A DNA stretch of 15,495 bases from DASZZV01 sp035544835. Its GTDB lineage: Bacteria > Acidobacteriota > Thermoanaerobaculia > Gp7-AA8. The stretch covers positions 1-15,495 of the forward strand of contig DASZZV010000214.1 of the NCBI GenBank assembly GCA_035544835.1. Direction: 5' to 3'. Under the pieces are notes generated by a model that was not told the origin of the DNA, made no database searches, and saw nothing but the letters and a program-made list of their open reading frames with translations. Position 1 is the stretch's first letter; the number at the start of each line of letters is the position of its first letter. The position numbers and the translations under genes are program-made. Positions 1-7,281 of this stretch are shown in pieces.

Positions 1-230
1 TGGCGCGGCGAGCAATCGCCATTCTTCAGTCGGTCTAACTGATCCCGCGGTCTCGCCCCACCTGAAACTGCCCAGTGCAGGATGGCCAAGGTGTGTCCGG
101 ATGGATTACCGAGCCGGCGAAAGCTGTGCGCGGCCGCCCAATTTTTGGCACCAGGAGCCGTCGCCGGGCCTTCCACCACGCAACCCAGCCAAACAAACCT
201 GATCTGGGGACTCTAAATTGAGACGTTCTT
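1..230. other. Intergenic stretch, no gene recognised
   Basis: I see no convincing gene here. A 76-codon open frame on the minus strand (35-265) has a low-complexity Arg/Trp/Pro-rich translation, no recognisable domain, and runs into the repeat array, so I do not call it. No tRNA, rRNA or clear hairpin was found in this part. It lies past the 3' end of the FHA sensor gene and may belong to an adjacent locus outside the window. Confidence 0.5.
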
Positions 231-375
231 GCGAGAAGAAAAAGCCTGGCACCTTCCGGTAACAAGAAGAAGGGGCCTGGCCCCTTGTTTCACAGCCTCA
301 TAGCAAGAAGAGGAGGCCTGGCCCTTGTTTCACAGCCTTAACGAGAAGAGGAGGCCTGGCCCCTTTGTAAACTCT
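231..375. repeat. Array of about 40-bp repeats with GC-rich palindromic core
   Basis: Four degenerate units start near 231, 261, 301 and 341. Units two to four are spaced exactly 40 bp. Each has an AGAAGA-type purine run followed by a GGCCTGGCC core and CCTT, and units two and three share a TTGTTTCACAGCCT tail. Unit two contains a perfect 17-base palindrome, AAGGGGCCTGGCCCCTT (270-286); the others keep imperfect versions. On the minus strand the palindromes are followed by TTCTTCTT-type runs, so the array could terminate transcription of the pilus operon, which ends at 383. It also resembles dispersed REP-like palindromic elements. It is not a CRISPR array: the spacers are too short and are themselves similar. 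Confidence 0.7.
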
Positions 376-382
376 GGAAGGC

Positions 383-1867
383 TCAGGTCTCGATGGGCTC
401 GCGCTGAATCATGATTCCGAAGACCTGGGTGTTGTTCTTCTGGTCTGTAAACAACCGTACCACCGCCCGGAAGGAGGAAGCATTTCGTCCTTCGGTCAAG
501 GTCAAAGGAGCAACTCCCACCTGATCTCTGCGTGAATCCGTGATCGCCTGGACCAGCTGCTTGGACTGAATGTTGGTCAGCCCTCCCTCGAAAATCGAGG
601 CACCCATCGAAGCGCGCGCAAACTCGGTGAGGTTGCGAAACTCGTCGTTCATGTCGAGTACTTTGAAGTCGGCGCTGACGAAGCAGTAGGGCACTCGCGC
701 CGAATCCGCGAGATCGGAAACGAAACGGTCGAAGTCGGACGATCCCTTCTTCCCCCCCTTCACATCCCGGCCCGCCGCTCCGGCCATTACCGCGCGCGCC
801 GACTTCTCCAGCTCATCGGCCAGCTCGTTCAGCTCGGGAACGTTGGGGCTGTTCGGTAGAGATTCGACAAAGCCGTTCAGCAGCGGAGAAACCCGGGTAC
901 GAATCGCCGTAATCTGACTCACCACCGCGCTAACTACCGGCCGCATGGCGAAGTAAAGCACCAGGAGAGAAATGGCCGCCGAAACGAAAAGAAGGGTTAG
1001 GATGAATGGCAGCGGCGACTCTTCATCCTCGCCTGGCCGCGCCATCACGAAGCCTAAAAGATTCCCGCCAGCATGAATGGGATAGCTTTTTCCCCTTACC
1101 GCTTTTTCGCTCCCGACTCCAGGCAGCGTGAGATCGTACATTCCGTTCTTCAGTTCGTCGTAGACGGCCTTGGTCTTGGGGTTGATCAGCGGCGACTTGA
1201 TCGGCTGCACTGTGCCATCCGGAAGCGTGACGGATTTTGGATAAAGAATCTTCCCCTCGGCGTTGGCGATCATCACCGGATCGCGAAGCGAAGTGTCGTG
1301 GACCGGAGGGGGGATGTCGCCCTCCTGCGTAGTCTTCAGGACCTGCCAGTACTGCGACGCCAGGCCCTGATAGTGCGTGCGCATCCGCCCAGCCGAGGCC
1401 ACCGAGTCCGAGTACAGCAGCGTGAGAAAGAAGAGCATGAGGAGAAAGACGATGGCTTCCGCGCCCGCGATCCAGGCTCGCAGCGACCAAGGCAGTTTCG
1501 CCGCTGCTTTTCGGGCTGCTTGAATCTGAACTTTCGGCTGAACGCCAGCTGAGGACTTCGGCTGCGGGGCCTGGACCTCCTCCGGGAACTCGACGGCCAT
1601 CTTCACGCTGCCGAGCTTGATCTCATCCCCCGGCTTGACTACGGTCGAGACGCGAATCTGCTCGCCATTCACGAAGGTGCCGTTTCGGCTTCCCAGATCA
1701 CGAAGACGGCAGGTCGTTCCCTCCACCTGCAGCTCAGCGTGTTTCGCCGAAATCGTTCCGTCCGGCACCACGACGTCAGCAGGCTTCTCACGTCCCAGAC
1801 GGTAGACGCCATCCTTTAGTTCGAGCCCGAGCCGTTGATCGTTTTGAAAAAGGACCAGTCTCACCAT
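383..1867 (-). CDS. FHA-domain membrane sensor protein with PAS-like C-terminus
   Basis: A 494-residue protein. Residues about 20-95 form a forkhead-associated domain with the signature residues GR (25-26), S40, H43 and RDLGSRNGTFVNG (56-68), so it should bind phosphothreonine peptides in the cytoplasm. A transmembrane helix (about 131-153), an extracytoplasmic segment (about 154-286, possibly Cache-like) and a second helix (about 287-307) follow. The cytoplasmic tail has a helical linker and a PAS-like region (about 385-490). No kinase, cyclase, GGDEF or DNA-binding output domain is visible. The start overlaps the DUF192 stop by 7 bases (ATGGTGA); the GTG one codon later is an equally plausible start. 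It is the last gene of the pilus block, so it may tune pilus assembly by protein-protein contact. FHA is certain; the sensor and PAS parts are judged from general pattern. Confidence 0.85.
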   Translation of the reverse strand: MVRLVLFQNDQRLGLELKDGVYRLGREKPADVVVPDGTISAKHAELQVEGTTCRLRDLGSRNGTFVNGEQIRVSTVVKPGDEIKLGSVKMAVEFPEEVQAPQPKSSAGVQPKVQIQAARKAAAKLPWSLRAWIAGAEAIVFLLMLFFLTLLYSDSVASAGRMRTHYQGLASQYWQVLKTTQEGDIPPPVHDTSLRDPVMIANAEGKILYPKSVTLPDGTVQPIKSPLINPKTKAVYDELKNGMYDLTLPGVGSEKAVRGKSYPIHAGGNLLGFVMARPGEDEESPLPFILTLLFVSAAISLLVLYFAMRPVVSAVVSQITAIRTRVSPLLNGFVESLPNSPNVPELNELADELEKSARAVMAGAAGRDVKGGKKGSSDFDRFVSDLADSARVPYCFVSADFKVLDMNDEFRNLTEFARASMGASIFEGGLTNIQSKQLVQAITDSRRDQVGVAPLTLTEGRNASSFRAVVRLFTDQKNNTQVFGIMIQREPIET

Positions 1868-2172
1868 TCGACGATATCTCCGACCGCAACCCCGCGCATC
1901 TCCAGAAATCCAGCCGGGGCCTCCAGCACTCCACTACCCGATCCGACCAGCATCCGCCAGGGCTTGACCGCCTTATGCGTACTCACCACCTGCCGGCTCT
2001 CGTTTAGAAATGCAACGTCAATGGGCCCCCGCATGAAACAGGTATGGATCGAACTGCACCGCGGAATCCACAGCAACATCGACGACAGATCCCGCCTCCC
2101 CATCAAGCCCACGACCCGGCTGCGATAGGAGTCCGCCACCTTCACGTCCGAGAGCTGGTGGCGCTGGCTCAC
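1861..2172 (-). CDS. DUF192 family protein
   Basis: A 103-residue protein matching the small DUF192 family. The visible pattern is SRVVGLMGRRDL near the N-terminus (residues 18-29), then the central hydrophobic segment with CFMRGPIDVAFL, and a C-terminal half with VLEAPAGF and GDIVEW. In many family members the central motif reads FWMKNT; here it is degenerate. The biochemical role of the family is not established. The GTG start (2170-2172) overlaps the tadC stop as GTGA, and its own stop overlaps the FHA sensor start, so translation is probably coupled to both neighbours. No signal peptide is seen in this form, although many DUF192 proteins are exported. Its place inside the tad operon suggests an accessory role in assembly, which is inference. 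Confidence 0.8.
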   Translation of the reverse strand: MSQRHQLSDVKVADSYRSRVVGLMGRRDLSSMLLWIPRCSSIHTCFMRGPIDVAFLNESRQVVSTHKAVKPWRMLVGSGSGVLEAPAGFLEMRGVAVGDIVEW

Positions 2173-3104
2173 AGGCCTCCGCTGTGATAGACGAACTGCA
2201 CGAGGAGCGGCCCGACGATCACCAGCAACACCGCCGGCACGATGAAGATGACCATTGGCAGCAGCATCTTCTGCGAAGCCTCCGCTCCTTTTTTCTCCGC
2301 GTCCGTGAAACGCTCGGCGTTCATGATCTCGGTCTGCGTTCGCAGGGCCGAGCCCACGCTGGCACCCATCTCCGAGGCTTGAATCAAGGCCGATACCATG
2401 GAGTTCATCTGCGGAAGATCGGACCGCTCTGCCATCGCTTTGAGCGCGTCACGACGGCTCATCCCCAACTGCATCTGTCGCAGGAAAATCGTCAACTCCT
2501 CCCTGAGCGCCGTGGGCTCGAGTTTCGCCACGATCTTGTTGATTGCCGCCGTGAACTCGAGGCCGGCCTCGACCGAGAGCGTGAGCATGTCCAGAACGAA
2601 CGGCAGTTGCATCTTGATCTGTTTCTTGCGCTGCTTGATTTTGTCTTTGAGCCAGATGTCGACGTAAATCCACCCGAAGAAAGGAATGAAGAGACAGAAA
2701 AAGAGCGGCATGACCACGGTCAGAAGAACCGAGTAGATGAGGGAGATGACGAAGATTGTCAGCCAAAGCGCCATCAGCTGATCGACGGTCACCACCTTCT
2801 CCAGCCCCAGCCTCTGCAGGTCGCGTTGATAGCGTTCACGCCGGCCCACCATCTTCAGGTCGACGGCAAGCTCGGAGAACATCAGGATGGGCAGGCGGAA
2901 CAGGTTGATCAGACCAGGCGGCTTTCTCCCCGCTCCCAGCTCATCGGTGAATTTCTTCGACATGTTCAACTTCTGAAAGTCGGGAAGGAGATTGAAGATC
3001 AGCATTGCACTGCCGATCAAGAGGAACAGAAACGTACCAAGCAGCAGCATCCCGCCGAGGAAGTCGGAGCTGACCATGAATGCGATGAGGATCCCGTTTC
3101 CCAT
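2169..3104 (-). CDS. tadC: Flp pilus assembly platform protein TadC
   Basis: Inner-membrane platform protein of 311 residues with a GspF/T2SSF domain. The protein starts MGNGILIAFM and has hydrophobic helices near the N-terminus, a pair in the middle (around 110-150), and a C-terminal helix in the segment FIVPAVLLVIVGPLLVQF. The T2SSF part contains FVLDMLTLSVEAGLEFTAAI and RTQTEIMNAERFTDAEK, characteristic of TadC. I chose ATG at 3104, not the longer open frame to 3272, because the extension overlaps tadB by more than 160 bases with a non-membrane, His/Arg-rich translation, while 3104 lies 2 bases after the tadB stop. TadC and TadB are thought to form the base on which the CpaF ATPase acts. 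The stop overlaps the DUF192 start (GTGA). Confidence 0.93.
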   Translation of the reverse strand: MGNGILIAFMVSSDFLGGMLLLGTFLFLLIGSAMLIFNLLPDFQKLNMSKKFTDELGAGRKPPGLINLFRLPILMFSELAVDLKMVGRRERYQRDLQRLGLEKVVTVDQLMALWLTIFVISLIYSVLLTVVMPLFFCLFIPFFGWIYVDIWLKDKIKQRKKQIKMQLPFVLDMLTLSVEAGLEFTAAINKIVAKLEPTALREELTIFLRQMQLGMSRRDALKAMAERSDLPQMNSMVSALIQASEMGASVGSALRTQTEIMNAERFTDAEKKGAEASQKMLLPMVIFIVPAVLLVIVGPLLVQFVYHSGGL

Positions 3105-3106
3105 GT

Positions 3107-3946
3107 TTACACCTCGATGGCAATGACTTTCTGGATGATGAGCCAGCCCAGACTGACCAGCATGACGACGACGGTGAGAATGACCCACCCCAGGGCCGTA
3201 TTCAGAAGCGGGGTAACGTAGTCGCGATTGAGAAAATAAAGTATGAAGAGCATGGCGAAGGGCATGACGCAAAGGATGATGCCCTGCATGCGTCCTTGCG
3301 CGGTGAGGCTCTTGATCTTCCCTTCTACCCGCTTCCGATTCTTCAGCGTCTCGGCAAGGGTCTCGAAGGTCTCCACCATGTTGCCGCCGGTCTGGCGAAG
3401 GATCTCGATGGCATTGACCATGATGTTCAGCTCGATATTCGGCATGCGCTCCTGAAGGTGAGCGAGAGCCTCTTCGATCGAAGCGCCGAGATGAATCTCA
3501 CGCAGCGCGACTTTGAATTCCTCCGACGCCGGAGCGCTGAACTCGTTGGCAATGAGGTGCATGGCCTGCTGCAGCGTCATCCCGGCTTTCAACGAATTCT
3601 TGAAGGCAAATGTGATGTCCAACATCTGCGAGTCGAACTTCTCGATCTCGCGCATGTGCAGGAGCTTGGCAATGTACCGAATGGTGAAAAGAGCAAAGCC
3701 CACACCCCAGAATCCGAAGAAGATATGTCCGGCCATCAGAGTTCCCGCCACAAAAGCAACGACCTGACCCGTAACCATGATCCGTTTCATGCGCGCAGGA
3801 TTCGCCACGCCACCCTCGGGCTTGAAGTAGTTCGCCAGCTCCACCGAGTACTTCTGGTTGTAGCGAACCAGCCAGAGATAGAGGGGATCCATGAAGAAAA
3901 ACAGAAGCAGCAGAAGGGTGACACTCAGAAAGATGGTGAAGAACAT
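3107..3946 (-). CDS. tadB: Flp pilus assembly platform protein TadB
   Basis: A 279-residue inner-membrane protein with a T2SSF domain. An N-terminal hydrophobic helix (about 2-24), a central hairpin of membrane segments (about 57-92) and two C-terminal helices (about 219-240 and 250-275) are visible. The cytoplasmic T2SSF stretch has FDSQMLDITFAFKNSLKAGM and ILRQTGGNMVETFETLAETL, the classic TadB signature. It pairs with TadC, encoded 2 bases downstream. The start follows the ATPase stop by 6 bases with a GAGGAG purine run in front, and the order ATPase-tadB-tadC is the standard Tad core. It is slightly shorter than many TadB proteins, with a short N-terminal region. I see no sign of damage. 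Confidence 0.94.
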   Translation of the reverse strand: MFFTIFLSVTLLLLLFFFMDPLYLWLVRYNQKYSVELANYFKPEGGVANPARMKRIMVTGQVVAFVAGTLMAGHIFFGFWGVGFALFTIRYIAKLLHMREIEKFDSQMLDITFAFKNSLKAGMTLQQAMHLIANEFSAPASEEFKVALREIHLGASIEEALAHLQERMPNIELNIMVNAIEILRQTGGNMVETFETLAETLKNRKRVEGKIKSLTAQGRMQGIILCVMPFAMLFILYFLNRDYVTPLLNTALGWVILTVVVMLVSLGWLIIQKVIAIEV

Positions 3947-3952
3947 AGCTCC

Positions 3953-6082
3953 TCAAATTCTCTGCTGAAGAAAAATCTCGCGGTTGACGCCGATTCCTTT
4001 CGACGTCAGCTCCTCGAGGAACGTTGGGATGTTTCCACTCGGCGCGAAGAAGCCGTTGACCTTTCCATTGTGATCCACGCCGCGCTGCTCGTAGCGGAAG
4101 AGGTCCTGCATGATCACGACCTCTCCCTCCATACCGGTGACTTCCGTGATGTAGGTGACTTTACGACTTCCATCCTGAAGGCGGCTCTGCTGGATGATGA
4201 TCTGCACGGCCGAGGCGATCTGCTCGCGGATGGCGCGAACGGGAAGATCCATTCCCGCCATCAGACACATCGTCTCCAGACGGGCCAGCGCGTCGCGTGG
4301 CGTATTGGCGTGAGCCGTGGTCAGCGAGCCATCGTGACCGGTGTTCATGGCTTGCAGCATGTCGAGGGCCTCGCCGCCGCGGCACTCCCCGATGATGATG
4401 CGATCGGGCCGCATGCGCAGCGAGTTGCGCACCAGATCGCGAATGGTGATCTCCCCTTTCCCCTCGATGTTGGGAGGGCGGGTCTCCAGCCGCGCGACAT
4501 GCTCCTGGGGAAGTTGCAATTCGGCGGAGTCTTCGATGGTGACGATCCGCTCATCATCGGGGACATAAGACGAGAGGATATTGAGAAGCGTGGTTTTTCC
4601 CGAGCCCGTGCCTCCGGAGATGATGATGTTCTTCCGCGCCAGAATCGAGGCCTGGAGAAACTGCGCCATCTGCCTGGTCATGCTGTCGAACTTAATGAGA
4701 TCGTCGACCACCAGTTTCTTCTTGGAGAATTTGCGGATGGTCAGCTTCGAGCCATCGAGGGCCACCGGCGGAATGACGGCGTTGACACGTGAGCCGTCGA
4801 GCAGCCGCGCGTCGACCAGAGGTGACTGCTCATCGATGCGCCTTCCGACCTGAATGACGATCCGCTCGATGATCCGCCGCAGCTGGTCCTCCGAGGTAAA
4901 ACGCTCCTCGGCCAGAACGATCTTTCCGTTTCGTTCGATGTAGATCTGCTCGGGCCCGTTGACCATGATCTCGCTGACTTTCGGATCGGAGAGAAACCGC
5001 TCCAGGGGCCCGAGACCCAGTGCCTCCTCCACGATTTCTTTCGCGATCTTGCGCTTGAGGTCGATGGTCGGAAGAACCTCCCCTGCCTCTTCATCGAGGA
5101 TCCGGGAGACGACTGCCTCGGTTTTCATCTGCATCTCGACGAGGTCCTTGCCCGAGGGCACCTTGTTCGAGACATTGAATTCCTGCATGGCCATCTCGCG
5201 CACGAGGCGCTGATGCACGAGGATCTTCATGTCGAGAACAGCGCGGGCACTGACCGACGCCGTCGCGGCGGCCGACGCTGGCGATTCAGTCGCGGCATCG
5301 AGGTAGTCGTTGGAGATACCGTGCTCGCGCTGTCTACTGAGGCGATCGAGAAAATACAGGATGCGCTGCGCAAGATCCTCGATGGCCAGCGAGATCGGCA
5401 GTTTCTTGTTGCGCTGAACGGGCTGGCCCGACATGAGGGCCTCGGTCACGTTCAGTACGTCGTTGGGGATGATTCCCAGAAAGGCCTTGTCGACGTTGGC
5501 CTGCAGAATCTCGCCCGTGATCGGCGAATCGGGGATGAATTTGTTGACCGCGTAATGGACGCGTTCGGTGGGATAGTGAATGGCACGGAGGAAGTCGGCT
5601 AACTTGCGGGTCTGATTGATCGCCAGCAGGTCCTGATTGAGCAACAGCAACGACAGAGTGTTGCGATCGAGGACCGCCAGGGTCTGATCGTTCAGCTCCG
5701 GACCGTGATCGACGACGATGTAGGGATAGTCTTCCTGCAGCACGTCGAGGAACTTGCGAATGATTTCGCCGGTCACCAGCCGCGAGAGCTCGACCTTGAT
5801 GCAGGCCGGCAGTATCTTGATTCCCATGGGATGCTCGCTGAGCCTTCCCTCCAGCACGGCGGGAGAGAGGAAATCGATCTTCGCTGCGTAGTCGGTCATG
5901 GCGCTGGCACTGCCCAGACCGAGCTGCATCAGGCAGTCGCCAGCATAGGGTAAATTGAGATCGATCAGCAGCACGGGGCGACTGGTGATTCGCCGCATGG
6001 CCAGCGCCACATTGACGGCGATGAAAGAGCGCCCCGTGCCCCCTTTGCGCGAGAGAATGCTGACGATCGCTGATTCTTTCAC
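3953..6082 (-). CDS. Fused CpaE/TadZ-like MinD ATPase and CpaF/TadA secretion ATPase
   Basis: One uninterrupted 709-residue protein holds two Tad ATPases that are normally separate. Residues 1-250 are a MinD/CpaE-like P-loop domain: deviant Walker A KGGTGRS (13-19), VLLIDLN (37-43) and YIVVDHG (121-127). Two oddities: the P-loop lysine is Arg (R18), and the atypical receiver domain usual at the N-terminus of TadZ/CpaE is absent. A low-complexity Ala/Ser linker (about 262-280) leads to a CpaF/TadA motor with GGTGSGKTT Walker A (490-498), IIIGECRGGEALDML Walker B (562-576) and the His-box region TTAHANTPRDAL (588-599). The CpaF half should power polymerisation; the MinD half may place the machine in the cell. 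The GTG start overlaps the upstream stop as GTGA. The ATG at residue 285 has no ribosome site, so separate expression of the CpaF half is unlikely. Confidence 0.92.
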   Translation of the reverse strand: MKESAIVSILSRKGGTGRSFIAVNVALAMRRITSRPVLLIDLNLPYAGDCLMQLGLGSASAMTDYAAKIDFLSPAVLEGRLSEHPMGIKILPACIKVELSRLVTGEIIRKFLDVLQEDYPYIVVDHGPELNDQTLAVLDRNTLSLLLLNQDLLAINQTRKLADFLRAIHYPTERVHYAVNKFIPDSPITGEILQANVDKAFLGIIPNDVLNVTEALMSGQPVQRNKKLPISLAIEDLAQRILYFLDRLSRQREHGISNDYLDAATESPASAAATASVSARAVLDMKILVHQRLVREMAMQEFNVSNKVPSGKDLVEMQMKTEAVVSRILDEEAGEVLPTIDLKRKIAKEIVEEALGLGPLERFLSDPKVSEIMVNGPEQIYIERNGKIVLAEERFTSEDQLRRIIERIVIQVGRRIDEQSPLVDARLLDGSRVNAVIPPVALDGSKLTIRKFSKKKLVVDDLIKFDSMTRQMAQFLQASILARKNIIISGGTGSGKTTLLNILSSYVPDDERIVTIEDSAELQLPQEHVARLETRPPNIEGKGEITIRDLVRNSLRMRPDRIIIGECRGGEALDMLQAMNTGHDGSLTTAHANTPRDALARLETMCLMAGMDLPVRAIREQIASAVQIIIQQSRLQDGSRKVTYITEVTGMEGEVVIMQDLFRYEQRGVDHNGKVNGFFAPSGNIPTFLEELTSKGIGVNREIFLQQRI

Positions 6083-7278
6083 CTTTTTTCCTGGCGCGCG
6101 CCAGCCTGAAACTCCGACGGCGGCTGGACGGCGAAATTCTCGAAGAGCTGCTTGTCGGAGGCGAGTGAGAGAAGCTGATACGAACGCGCCAGATCCGCGG
6201 CGGCTCCGTTGCGGTCGAACTTCGAGTCGATCTGGACGCTCTTCTCGTAGAGCTCAAGAAGATCGTTGCGCCCCGAAGGAGGGAGGGTCTTGAGCGGCCG
6301 CTGCGCCAGCTCATATAGACGGAAGGAGTCCTGCAGAATCGCGCACCACCACCACAGAAGGCGATCGATCCCCCCACTGCTCCGATTCGCTGCGGCCTGC
6401 ACTTCATCGGCGGAGAGCTCGACCAGCTTGTCGCCTCGCGTTCCCTGATCGAATTTCCACTGAATGCCGATGACGAATTTTCCGCCGTTCTGATACGTCG
6501 TGAAGGCCGTGGGATAGACCGTTCCGCGGTCGGTGCGAGTCTTCCAGTCGCCGACCGCTGCGTTCAACCGCTTGACGAAATCGCCGGCCTCTCCCACCAC
6601 CAGGGAGCGGTTCGTCGAGCCGAGCGTCATGACCGGCACGTCGCCAAAACGAACCAGCACCGTCCACATCGACGCCCCCTCCACTCCCTCCGTCGAACTG
6701 CTGGTCACCTTCGGTGCATCCTCGGAAATCTCGGCACTGGCGGAAGGCACATAAGGTTGATCGGGAAAGACCACCGAGGCAGCACTGCTGAGCCGGACAC
6801 CACAGACTACCTGTGCGCCCCGCTGCTGTTCCATACTCCGGCATTTCTCCAGGTCGCTCGCCGAGTAGACGTTGCCTGTGATCAACACACGATTGCCGGC
6901 CACCTGGATCGCCTCGACGTTGATTCCATCGATCCCGGTGAGGCCGCCTGTCACGCGGCGGTAAATCTCCCAGGTCGGTTTGTCGATCACCACCACATTG
7001 GCGACCTCGCTGACTCGCGAGGAGGTGTCTTCGAACAGGAGCTTAATCTCTCCCGGCCGCAAGGCTTCCAGCGCGACGTTCTGCCCATACTGCTGAAAGG
7101 TATTGCGGACGACTTGCGCGCTTCCGGGAGGAGAGGTGATCGTGATGATCGGGCTGCTCGTGCTGTACATCAGCTTCTGCCCCTGATAGAGCACGAGCGA
7201 ATGCCGGTTGGGCTCCACAGCTGACACTGCGATACAGGCGAGAAGAAGGAGGCCGATACAAAAGGAGGCGCGCCCCAT
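6079..7278 (-). CDS. CpaC/RcpA-like periplasmic protein lacking a recognisable secretin domain
   Basis: A 399-residue exported protein: the first about 21 residues (GLLLACIAVSAVE) look like a Sec signal peptide. Residues about 26-100 resemble the pilus/secretin N-terminal domain of CpaC (LVLYQGQ, then a beta-rich stretch ending VANVVVID), and about 117-160 look like a BON-type domain (GINVEAI...NRVLITGNVYSASDLEKC). Classical CpaC/RcpA continues into a secretin barrel of about 200 residues; I do not see its motifs. Residues about 203-295 are beta-rich and 300-385 helical (LLWWWCAILQDSFRLYELAQ) and unlike anything I recognise. It sits between cpaB and the ATPase, the usual position of cpaC, so it probably fills the periplasmic slot. 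The start is ATG, 3 bases after the cpaB stop. Confidence 0.72.
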   Translation of the reverse strand: MGRASFCIGLLLLACIAVSAVEPNRHSLVLYQGQKLMYSTSSPIITITSPPGSAQVVRNTFQQYGQNVALEALRPGEIKLLFEDTSSRVSEVANVVVIDKPTWEIYRRVTGGLTGIDGINVEAIQVAGNRVLITGNVYSASDLEKCRSMEQQRGAQVVCGVRLSSAASVVFPDQPYVPSASAEISEDAPKVTSSSTEGVEGASMWTVLVRFGDVPVMTLGSTNRSLVVGEAGDFVKRLNAAVGDWKTRTDRGTVYPTAFTTYQNGGKFVIGIQWKFDQGTRGDKLVELSADEVQAAANRSSGGIDRLLWWWCAILQDSFRLYELAQRPLKTLPPSGRNDLLELYEKSVQIDSKFDRNGAAADLARSYQLLSLASDKQLFENFAVQPPSEFQAGARQEKR

Positions 7279-7281
7279 GAC

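Noticed and set aside
35..265. 76-codon minus-strand open frame
   Set aside because: No domain, low-complexity composition, overlaps the repeat array and lacks a convincing ribosome site.
231..375. CRISPR array
   Set aside because: Repeats are degenerate, the period is only 40 bp, and the segments between cores are similar to each other instead of unique spacers.
2184..3221. Long plus-strand open frame opposite tadC/tadB
   Set aside because: It mirrors the codons of well-supported membrane proteins; its His/Arg/Glu-rich translation has no recognisable domain.
3296..4792. 498-codon plus-strand open frame opposite tadB and the fused ATPase
   Set aside because: Antisense shadow of genes with intact catalytic motifs; its own translation looks random and charged.
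5334..6407. 357-codon minus-strand frame overlapping the ATPase and CpaC-like genes
   Set aside because: Arg/Ser-rich shadow frame; the overlapping frame contains real Walker motifs.
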